From Akkermansiaceae bacterium UBA6138 (GTDB taxonomy: Bacteria; Verrucomicrobiota; Verrucomicrobiia; Verrucomicrobiales; DEV007), in contig DIVG01000012.1 in assembly GCA_002422425.1 (NCBI GenBank), forward strand, positions 4,961 through 20,377: 15,417 bases of DNA. The letters are read 5' to 3'. Positions 1 to 6,801 of the stretch are shown here, piece after piece (positions within the stretch are counted from its first letter, which is position 1; every line of letters begins with the position of its first letter). The position numbers and the translations under genes are program-made. Under the pieces are notes generated by a model. It saw nothing but the letters and a program-made list of their open reading frames with translations, was not told the DNA's origin and made no database searches.

Positions 1-52
1 AAAAAAGTAAGATTGCCACTTGCGCAATTTGTTTTGTCCTCTAGCGATTATC

Positions 53-73
53 GGATACGGCAGAGACGTATCC
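53..73. repeat. Inverted repeat upstream of the carbinolamine dehydratase gene
   Basis: A perfect 7-bp inverted repeat, GGATACG (53-59) and CGTATCC (67-73), has a 7-nt loop and lies 28 nt before the ATG at 102. No T-tract follows, so it is not a convincing terminator. It could be an operator or a 5' UTR hairpin. No convincing -35/-10 pair is seen in the first 100 nt. Confidence 0.3.
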
Positions 74-101
74 TCGAAGCAACTTCCACCCCTCTCCAGA
101 C

Positions 102-386
102 ATGTCCGATCTTATCGACGAAGACGAGCTCGAAGCTCTCCTGAAAAAACTTCCCGAGTGGGATCATGAAGGCAATGAGATTGTCCGGGTGATGGAGTTC
201 GATGAATACATGGAGGGGATCGATTTTGTGAACGCGGTGGCCGAGATCGCGGAGGAAGCGGGTCACCATCCCGATGTGGACATCCGCTGGTGCACGATCA
301 CGCTGCGCCTCACCACGCACGACGTGGGCGGTCTCACTGAACTCGACATCGAAGTGGCGAAGAAGATCGATACGCTCGTGGACTGA
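102..386 (+). CDS. phhB: 4a-hydroxytetrahydrobiopterin dehydratase (pterin-4-alpha-carbinolamine dehydratase, PCD/DCoH)
   Basis: This 94-aa cytosolic enzyme would dehydrate 4a-hydroxytetrahydropterin, recycling the pterin cofactor of aromatic amino-acid hydroxylases. The length fits the family (about 95-110 aa). The signature is clear: EEAGHHPD at residues 51-58 with the His-His-Pro active-site motif, then a TTHD segment (71-74) and GGLTELD (76-82), the usual arrangement in PCD proteins. The ATG at 102 is the first start in frame and gives a normal N-terminus; no Shine-Dalgarno sequence is visible. No phenylalanine hydroxylase gene is adjacent, so its hydroxylase partner, if any, lies elsewhere; many bacteria carry orphan PCDs, some proposed to act in molybdopterin or other pterin metabolism. 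Family is secure, physiological partner unknown. Confidence 0.93.
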   Translation: MSDLIDEDELEALLKKLPEWDHEGNEIVRVMEFDEYMEGIDFVNAVAEIAEEAGHHPDVDIRWCTITLRLTTHDVGGLTELDIEVAKKIDTLVD

Positions 387-441
387 CGCGCCTTTTCCCG
401 GGCGTTTGCGAACGGGGCTTCTTTCCGTATTGCAATCGGTG

Positions 442-458
442 CTGAAAAGACTTTTCAG
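442..458. promoter_or_regulatory. 17-bp perfect palindrome, candidate operator
   Basis: CTGAAAAGACTTTTCAG is a perfect 8-bp inverted repeat around one central base, ending 28 nt before the ATG of the sugar-binding lipoprotein. No T-run follows, so a terminator is unlikely. Position and symmetry suit a dimeric repressor site for the transport gene; this is inference, and no regulator gene is in the window. Confidence 0.4.
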
Positions 459-486
459 GCGGCGAAGGGTTCGGTAGCTTCACGCC

Positions 487-1485
487 ATGAGTCGTCTCGC
501 CAGATCCTTTTTCTGTTTCTTGGTCCTTTTCGCCTTGTCGGGTTGCCGGGACGGTTCGGGGAACGTCCCCCGCTACGCCTTCATCACGAACGGAGTGGCC
601 GAGTTCTGGACGATCGCCGAAGCAGGGGCGAAAAAGGCGGGTGATGATCTCGGGGTCGAAGTCACGGTGCTGATGCCAGGCTCGCTCACGGACCAGAAAC
701 AAATGCTCGAGGACGCGGTGACACGCGGTTACGAGGGGGTCGCGGTCAGTCCGATTGATTCGTCGAACCAGACCGACATGCTCAACCAGGTCGCGGCGGC
801 GACAGCGCTCGTCACGCACGACTCCGATGCGCCCGACTCGAAGCGGCTCGCCTACATCGGCATGGACAATTATCAGGCGGGCCGCCTCTGCGGCGAGCTG
901 CTCAAGGAGGCTCTGCCGTCGGGCGGCGAGATCATGATTCTGATCGGGCGGATGGAGCAGGAAAACTCGCGCAAGCGCCGCCAGGGGGTCATTGATGCTC
1001 TCCTGAATCGTTCGGAAGATCCCGATCGTTTCGATCCCCCGGCCGGAGTGGTCGAAGGGAACGGTTTTAAGGTGCTTGGCACGCTCACTGACGGTTTTGA
1101 TCTCTCCAAGGCAAAGGCCAACGCCGAGGACACGCTCTCACGTTACCCCGAAATCGACGCGATGGTCGGCCTCTTCGCCTATAATCCTCCCGCGATTTTG
1201 CAGGCGCTGGAGCAGGCCGGCAAGCTGAACACGGTGAAGGTGGTGGGTTTTGACGAAGACTCGCAGACTCTCGCGGGGATCGCGGCCGGCACGGTCCACG
1301 GCACGGTCGTGCAGAATCCCTACGAATACGGTTACCAGTCGGTGAAAATACTCAAAGCGGTCGCGGCGGGCGACGTGTCGGTCATCCCTGAGGGTGCCTT
1401 CATCCACATCCCCGGCCGCCAGATCCGGAAAGACAACGTCGAGGCGTTCACGAAAGATCTGAACGCGAAGCTGGGGAAGGAGTAG
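487..1485 (+). CDS. Sugar-type ABC transporter substrate-binding lipoprotein (Peripla_BP_4 / RbsB-like)
   Basis: This 332-aa protein has a lipoprotein signal: a short basic start, a hydrophobic stretch and a lipobox L-S-G-C with the lipidated cysteine at residue 20. After it comes a type I periplasmic binding fold of the ribose/xylose/inositol class. Typical markers are the first strand (YAFITNG) followed by EFWTIAEAGAKKA, the segment GYEGVAVSPIDSS, YIGMDNYQAGRLCGELL in mid-protein, VKVVGFDEDSQTLAGIAAGTVHGTVVQNPYEYGY (two parts of one conserved region) and a C-terminal helix. It would capture a sugar or related small molecule outside the inner membrane. No ATPase or permease gene is adjacent, so it is an orphan binding protein here. 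It converges on the sugar isomerase gene (37 nt apart), which hints at a shared carbohydrate theme. Ligand unknown. Confidence 0.88.
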   Translation: MSRLARSFFCFLVLFALSGCRDGSGNVPRYAFITNGVAEFWTIAEAGAKKAGDDLGVEVTVLMPGSLTDQKQMLEDAVTRGYEGVAVSPIDSSNQTDMLNQVAAATALVTHDSDAPDSKRLAYIGMDNYQAGRLCGELLKEALPSGGEIMILIGRMEQENSRKRRQGVIDALLNRSEDPDRFDPPAGVVEGNGFKVLGTLTDGFDLSKAKANAEDTLSRYPEIDAMVGLFAYNPPAILQALEQAGKLNTVKVVGFDEDSQTLAGIAAGTVHGTVVQNPYEYGYQSVKILKAVAAGDVSVIPEGAFIHIPGRQIRKDNVEAFTKDLNAKLGKE

Positions 1486-1522
1486 GGGGAAGAAGCTAGA
1501 AGCTGAGAAGCTGAGAACTGCT

Positions 1523-1530
<8 letters not shown>
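1486..1530. repeat. Degenerate 7-8-bp tandem repeat inside an imperfect hairpin between convergent genes
   Basis: The 37-nt gap between two convergent stop codons contains GAAGCT in steps of 7 and 8 nt (GAAGCTA, GAAGCTGA, GAAGCTGA). It is framed by GGGGAAGAAG (1486-1495) and CTTCATCCCC (1521-1530), which pair with one mismatch. The right arm includes the stop and last codons of the isomerase gene. It may act as a weak bidirectional terminator, but it lacks T-tracts. Confidence 0.45.
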
Positions 1531-2407
<877 letters not shown>

Positions 2408-2430
2408 TTGAAAAGGCGGCGCGGAGCGCC

Positions 2431-2463
2431 GGTGAAGGGTGGGAAAGTGAAGGGAGTGAGGGG
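2431..2463. repeat. Degenerate GTGAAGG-type tandem repeat (left half of an inverted pair)
   Basis: GTG-initiated units of 7 to 9 nt (GTGAAGG, GTGGGAAA, GTGAAGGGA, GTGAGGG) lie just upstream of the isomerase start. The stretch aligns, with mostly G-to-A differences, to the reverse complement of 2526-2556, so the two form an inverted pair around about 60 bp of unremarkable DNA. Confidence 0.45.
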
Positions 2464-2525
2464 TGCGATTGGTGTTTTCGATGGTCGTGGGGCCGCGCAG
2501 AATTCGTCGGTGATCGCTTCCGAGA

Positions 2526-2556
2526 CCTTTTACTTTTTACTTTCTCACCTTTTACC
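2526..2556. repeat. Degenerate TTTTACT-type tandem repeat over the SDR stop codon
   Basis: Read on the minus strand the units are GTAAAAG, GTGAGAAA, GTAAAAA and GTAAAAG. The TGA stop of the SDR gene (2545-2547) lies inside the repeat, so the repeat writes the last residues of that protein. See the paired repeat at 2431-2463. Confidence 0.5.
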
Positions 2557-3360
2557 CGATTCCGGCTTCGTCGGAATCGTCGTCGCATCCTTCGGCGGAT
2601 TTCTCCCAATGAAAGGATGCTGCTCGAGATCGACTACCTGGCCGCTGATGGGGCCGCTCTCTTCGGCGAGCCAGTAGATCGCGGCCATGGCGATCTCTTC
2701 GGGCTTGAGAATGCGGCCGGCGGGGGCGTAGACCTTGGGCAAGTGTGAGGGCCAGTCGCCGGAAAGGCCCTGCTCGCGCTTGCGCCGGGCTTCGTTCTCG
2801 GTGAGGACCCAGCCGGGGTTGATCTGGTTCACGCGGACGCGGTTTTCACGCATGAGGGTGTCACCGAGATTGCGCGTCAGGGTCATGAGCGCACCCTTCG
2901 AGACGGAGTAGGGCATCAGGTTCGGTTCGCCGCTCCAGGCGTTGACGCTGCCGATGTTGAGGACGCTGCCCCGGGCCGCGTCGAGGTGGGGGAGGGCTTC
3001 CTTGATGAGGAGAAAGGGGGCGATCGTGTTCACCTCGAGCATTTTCCGGAAAAAGGCGGCGTCGGTGGTCTGGAGGTTACCCGAAGCGACGAGGGCAGCA
3101 TTGTTCACGACGGCGTCGAGTCTGCCGAAACGCTTGATCGCGAGGGCAACGAGACGCCCGGGGCAGCCCTCGCTGATGAGATCCTCGATATGGAGGACGG
3201 CATTTTCCTCTCCGAGTGCCGCGACGACCTCCTCGCCGAGTTCGCGTTCGAGCCCGTGAATGATGACGCGGGCACCTTCTTTGACACATTGCACCGCGAT
3301 GGCCCTGCCAATGCCGGTGCAACTGCCGGTGACGATGATAACTTTGTTTTCGAGGCGCAT
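2545..3360 (-). CDS. SDR-family NAD(P)-dependent oxidoreductase
   Basis: A classical short-chain dehydrogenase/reductase of 271 aa from ATG 3360. A GTG four codons upstream (3372) is the other possible start, but it sits in a 7-bp repeat; the ATG gives the usual short leader before the first strand. Numbering from the GTG, the cofactor motif TGSCTGIG is at 15-22, NNAA at 90-93, the catalytic triad is Ser142, Tyr155 and Lys159 (YSVSK), and the PG of the sixth strand is at 186-187. It would oxidise or reduce a hydroxyl/carbonyl with NAD(P). No acidic residue follows the second strand clearly (IIHGLERE), so NAD versus NADP is open. The C-terminal tail after about residue 255 is poor in order, Lys/Pro-rich and runs into a repeat. 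It follows the beta-helix gene by 26-38 nt, probably on one transcript, and precedes the isomerase gene. Confidence 0.9.
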   Translation of the reverse strand: MRLENKVIIVTGSCTGIGRAIAVQCVKEGARVIIHGLERELGEEVVAALGEENAVLHIEDLISEGCPGRLVALAIKRFGRLDAVVNNAALVASGNLQTTDAAFFRKMLEVNTIAPFLLIKEALPHLDAARGSVLNIGSVNAWSGEPNLMPYSVSKGALMTLTRNLGDTLMRENRVRVNQINPGWVLTENEARRKREQGLSGDWPSHLPKVYAPAGRILKPEEIAMAAIYWLAEESGPISGQVVDLEQHPFIGRNPPKDATTIPTKPESGKR

Positions 3361-3388
3361 GGGGTGAGTCACGGGTCAGGGGTCATGA
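3361..3388. repeat. Short 7-bp-phased repeat (GTCA every 7 nt) at the SDR start
   Basis: GTCA recurs at 3368, 3375 and 3382, exactly 7 nt apart, preceded by GGGGTGA. It fills the gap between the beta-helix stop (3399-3401) and the SDR ATG (3360) and contains the alternative GTG start at 3372. Confidence 0.45.
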
Positions 3389-3398
3389 GGTTGAAAAA

Positions 3399-5054
3399 TC
3401 ACCGGCGGCCGTGGTTGAAGTCGATCGGGGTTCGCTTCAGTTCGGCTCCGGGATTGTCGTGGATGGTGATGCTCTCGCAAGAGGGATCGACGGCGATGGT
3501 GACCGCTTTTCCCCGGAAGATATTCCCGGTCATGATAAGGTCGCGACCGTTCGGAGCGAAAGTGACCGCTTCGGCTGGAGCCGATTCGCCCGGGGAGAAA
3601 ATGTTGTCCTTCACGATGACCGGGCCGTAGCTGCCGTGCTCTTCGTGCAGAGTGAAATAGAGTTCGGGAAACTGGCGGGGCTCCCCGGTCTCATAGCTGC
3701 GGCGTCCGCGACGCAGGTCGGTCTCCGCTTTAGTGGTGTTGTTAGTAAAAATGTTGCCCTGAAGAATGAAGTTTTTCGGCTGATTGATCCACGAGCCGCG
3801 ACCACCGTTGCGGAAGGTGTTGCCGATGATGGCGACGTCTTCGCAAGACTTTTCGACACTCATGACGCGGGACCCGTTCGTGCCGTCGATGAGGTTGCCG
3901 GTGACGGTGGCGTTTTGGCAGAACTCGGCGAGGAAAAAGGCTCCCATGCGCGAGCCGACGATATGGTTTTCGGCGAAGACGATGTTGCGGCTGCGCTGAA
4001 TGTGCATGGTGTCACCGAGGGCGCTGAGTTTGCACCCGGTGACGCGAAGGTCGGAGCACGAGGTGAGATCGACCGCGCCCTTGCCGGGCCCTCCGCCTTT
4101 CGGGGCATAGAGCACCCAGAACGAGGCGAAAAGATCGTGCACGAGGGACAGGTCACTGCCGCCGTCCCCTTCGAAGCGAATCGGATCGCCCCCGGGTGCC
4201 CCGGCGATGCGGATGAATTCGGGGGTGGATTCGACGATGAAGTATTGCTTTCCCCTCACCAGATTCCCGGGCAGTGCGGCCCCGAGAAAGGAAAGGGCCT
4301 GCCCCGGTTCGTCGTTTTTGCTGACGGGCAGGGGGGATGCGGTGTTATCGAAGCGGACGTGGTCGTCACCATCCTTCATGCTGAGATTTCCCCTCATCAG
4401 ATCGGTGCGGAAATAGCGGCGCGCCCGCTCGACCTCCCAAGGCTCGTATTCGCCCGGCCAGGTCATGATCTGCCAGAGGTAGCCATAGTCCCACATGAAT
4501 TTACCGCTCCGCAGCAGGGTGCAGCCCTCCACCGTGACACGTTCGGCATAGGCCTCGACTTCGCTCTCGCTACCTCTTTTCGAAAGCCCGTGCACGCCGA
4601 TGACGGCACCGGCAACGCCGTCGGACCGGATGTCACGGAAGAGGATGTCGTGTGTTCCGCCGGGTTTTGTGGTGGTGATCTCGATCGCTTTCGTGTTGAC
4701 GTTCGGTTCCCACTTGTTGACTGTTTTTTCAGGGTCGAAGATGTGCCCGATAAATTCGCCGCCGTGCCAGGCGAAGTTCGTCACATCAGTGCCGGCGAAA
4801 AGGACGATTCGGGCTCCGCCGTCGAGGTTTTCCGGAAAGTGGAAACGCGCCCCGCGGGCAAGCACGGTCAAGTTGGAGGAGATCAGCAGGGGCTCCGCGC
4901 CGTCGAGGTGATAGTCGCCCGGCGGGATCGTGATTACCGCGCCTGATGGTTCAGCTTTTTCGAAAAGGGCGGCGAGCGCCGCGTGATCGCCGGCGGCAAA
5001 TCCGATAGAGGGGAGGGGCAGGAGGAGCAAAAAGTGAAGGATACGGAAACTCAT
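3399..5054 (-). CDS. Secreted right-handed parallel beta-helix protein (pectate-lyase-like fold)
   Basis: A 551-aa exported protein. Residues 1-21 form a signal peptide (hydrophobic run ending GFAA before GDH). Residues 22-50 show the N-terminal coil seen in pectin-lyase-fold proteins (ALFEKAEPSGAVITIPPGDYHL, in parts). Beta-helix rungs run from about 60 to 180 and again from about 325 to 530, with repeated motifs such as GNLIDGTNG, GNTFRNGG, GNIFTNNT, DNIFSPGE and GNIFRG, each starting a turn. Between them, about 235-305, lies a non-helical segment (SFLGAALPGNLVRGKQYFIV followed by STPEFIRIAG) that resembles a module known from phage-type beta-helix proteins. The fold suggests polysaccharide binding or lyase/hydrolase activity; no catalytic residue can be named. 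It precedes the SDR gene by 26-38 nt and follows a 225-bp gap. The ATG at 5054 has GGGAG directly adjoining, too close for a normal ribosome site. Confidence 0.85.
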   Translation of the reverse strand: MSFRILHFLLLLPLPSIGFAAGDHAALAALFEKAEPSGAVITIPPGDYHLDGAEPLLISSNLTVLARGARFHFPENLDGGARIVLFAGTDVTNFAWHGGEFIGHIFDPEKTVNKWEPNVNTKAIEITTTKPGGTHDILFRDIRSDGVAGAVIGVHGLSKRGSESEVEAYAERVTVEGCTLLRSGKFMWDYGYLWQIMTWPGEYEPWEVERARRYFRTDLMRGNLSMKDGDDHVRFDNTASPLPVSKNDEPGQALSFLGAALPGNLVRGKQYFIVESTPEFIRIAGAPGGDPIRFEGDGGSDLSLVHDLFASFWVLYAPKGGGPGKGAVDLTSCSDLRVTGCKLSALGDTMHIQRSRNIVFAENHIVGSRMGAFFLAEFCQNATVTGNLIDGTNGSRVMSVEKSCEDVAIIGNTFRNGGRGSWINQPKNFILQGNIFTNNTTKAETDLRRGRRSYETGEPRQFPELYFTLHEEHGSYGPVIVKDNIFSPGESAPAEAVTFAPNGRDLIMTGNIFRGKAVTIAVDPSCESITIHDNPGAELKRTPIDFNHGRR

Positions 5055-5279
5055 CTCCCGACACCATAAACGGGTTCGATCTTCACAGGCTACGACAAAA
5101 TCTGTGCGGAATGCGACTCGTGATGAAAAAGACCGCCAATTCCATCAAGCCGAAACCTTCTTCACGAACCGGGCTTTCAAGCTGACCGGGATCCACACAA
5201 TCGAAGTGGTCTCCAAGCGTGAGGATGTCGTTCATTTTGCCCATCTGGCAGGTGGCTTCGTCAGGCTGCGCCGGGACGC
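5055..5279. other. 225-bp gap without a convincing gene
   Basis: The space between the ceramidase-like gene and the beta-helix gene holds a 66-codon open frame on the minus strand (5083-5283, GTG start overlapping the upstream stop) and an overlapping frame on the plus strand (5104-5364). Neither gives a recognisable protein, signal or motif. It may be a decayed gene. No terminator hairpin is obvious. Confidence 0.4.
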
Positions 5280-6752
5280 TCACTTCAGCAAATGCCGGAT
5301 CGACTCAAGCAGGACACCCTCCACCTCCGGCGCGACATTCGTGGAACTGGGCTGGGTCTCGTAGCCCCCTTCGGCATAGGAAATTTCCGTGCCGATGTAG
5401 GCGGGACCGCCGTCTCCGTAGGCCGCGAGACAGACGACGCCGTCGCTCTTCATTTCCTGCGCAGCCAACTGGTATTCGACGAAGAGTTCGCCGGGCATGT
5501 GAAGAAGGTGGATCGGGCCGAGTTTCAAACAGCTTAGGTCGATGGTCTGACCGGCGAGGACGCGCTCGACGTAGGCGAGTTTTCCGGCGGCGGCGAGCCG
5601 GTTCGACTCGGGCAGGGAGGTGTCCTCGAGGGTGGCCCGGAGTTTCGCGGCATCGAGATGGGGAGCGATCGGCAGGGCGACCGGGGCGACGCGCCACTCT
5701 ACCGGGGTGGCTTCGATCGGGTGGCGTTGGGTCGACTGCCAGGCGCGTTGCAAGCCATCACTCATCCGTTCGGTGAGGCGGAGGCGCGACTTGGGCGTGC
5801 CGTCGTTGTATTTTCCCGCCGCGACGTTGCCGCCGCCACCGGTGAAATGAATAAGGGGAATGCCGTCGCGCGAGCGCTCAAGTTCCGACCGGGCGAGGCC
5901 GATAAATTCGCTCGTGACATCGCCGAGTCCGAAGTGGCTCTGGGGATGGGTCGCGTAATAGCTGAGTGACACGATGGGGGAGTCGCCCTCGTAGAATGTC
6001 ACCATCTTTACCTCGGGATCGATGACGCCCTCGGGGGCGGCTAGGGCTTCCTCGACGCGGGTGGCGCTCAGATCGTAGCCCTGGCTGCGGGCGGTCTCGA
6101 CCAGGCGCGAGAGGAGAGGCTCGGGGATGCGGTATGAGCTGGAGCGAGCGATCGCGACCTTCCCGTCGGGTCCGAGGATGCGGCGGTTCGAGGCGATCTG
6201 TTCCACTTTGGCACGGCCGATGCCGACGTGGGTGACGGGGCGGGCGGAGGCGAGCGAGTTTTTCAACGATCCGGCGGTCCGGGCGATCGTTTCGCGCAAA
6301 AAGGCGGAATCCTGACGGATGCCACCCAGTCCGAGCGGTTCGAGGAGGGCCTCGGCCCCGAAGTCGCAGCGGGGCCCATCGTGTTGATGCAGGGCATGCA
6401 CGGCGGCGCGGTCCGGGGTCGTGCCGGCGGCAGCGGCGAGGGCCTCACGCCAGGCGTCGTGGCCTTCATTCGAAATGCCGATCCAGTCGACCGCGCAGAG
6501 CACGATGGGTTTTCCAGCACCCAGCAGGACAATGCCGCGGGCGCTGAGGGGATCCTCTATTTTCCTGGCGGCGGCATAAGCCACCGGACTGCCGAGAGGC
6601 GGTGTCGCGTCGGCAAGAAACACGGCGACACGGAGTGGTCCGCCGACGGCGGGCGTGACGGCGAGTCGATAGAGGAGAAAACATCCTGTCACAAGGACGA
6701 GGGCGATGAACGATGGCAGGACGGCCTTGAATCCGGGTTCTTCTTCCTTCAT
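5280..6752 (-). CDS. Neutral/alkaline non-lysosomal ceramidase-like hydrolase, membrane-anchored or lipoprotein
   Basis: A 490-aa protein from ATG 6752; an open frame to 6845 exists, but the extra residues overlap the preceding gene and would bury the signal. Residues 10-30 are hydrophobic and include V-T-G-C (Cys24), so it is either a lipoprotein or N-terminally anchored. Family marks of neutral ceramidases (Zn-dependent amidases cutting the N-acyl bond of ceramide) appear in order: FLADATPPLGSPV, ALHQHDGP with His122/His124, YATHPQSH with His269, TGGGGN (304-309), MPGELF with Glu422, and IGTEISYAEGGYE with Tyr459. These match in order the His, His, Glu and Tyr zinc-site pattern of characterised enzymes. 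Length is shorter than the long secreted ceramidases (about 650 aa), with no C-terminal Ig-like domain, so true ceramide activity is uncertain; many PVC homologues are uncharacterised. It starts 49 nt after the FAD oxidoreductase gene. Confidence 0.8.
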   Translation of the reverse strand: MKEEEPGFKAVLPSFIALVLVTGCFLLYRLAVTPAVGGPLRVAVFLADATPPLGSPVAYAAARKIEDPLSARGIVLLGAGKPIVLCAVDWIGISNEGHDAWREALAAAAGTTPDRAAVHALHQHDGPRCDFGAEALLEPLGLGGIRQDSAFLRETIARTAGSLKNSLASARPVTHVGIGRAKVEQIASNRRILGPDGKVAIARSSSYRIPEPLLSRLVETARSQGYDLSATRVEEALAAPEGVIDPEVKMVTFYEGDSPIVSLSYYATHPQSHFGLGDVTSEFIGLARSELERSRDGIPLIHFTGGGGNVAAGKYNDGTPKSRLRLTERMSDGLQRAWQSTQRHPIEATPVEWRVAPVALPIAPHLDAAKLRATLEDTSLPESNRLAAAGKLAYVERVLAGQTIDLSCLKLGPIHLLHMPGELFVEYQLAAQEMKSDGVVCLAAYGDGGPAYIGTEISYAEGGYETQPSSTNVAPEVEGVLLESIRHLLK

Positions 6753-6801
6753 GCGGGCAACAAGGGGGCGGGGGAGGTGATGGGCAAGGGGAAATGCGAG
6801 C

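Noticed and set aside
387..410. Terminator just after the carbinolamine dehydratase gene
   Set aside because: Only a 4-bp stem (CGCC/GGCG) with a broken T-run; too weak to support.
3411..4946. Long open frame (511 codons) on the plus strand opposite the beta-helix gene
   Set aside because: It is a shadow of the minus-strand gene caused by GC-rich codon use. The product shows no domain, whereas the minus frame has signal peptide and beta-helix rungs.
5083..5283. 66-codon minus-strand frame between the ceramidase-like and beta-helix genes
   Set aside because: It starts with GTG overlapping a stop, has no signal, motif or recognisable family, and the opposite strand is also open. It is described only as part of the gap.
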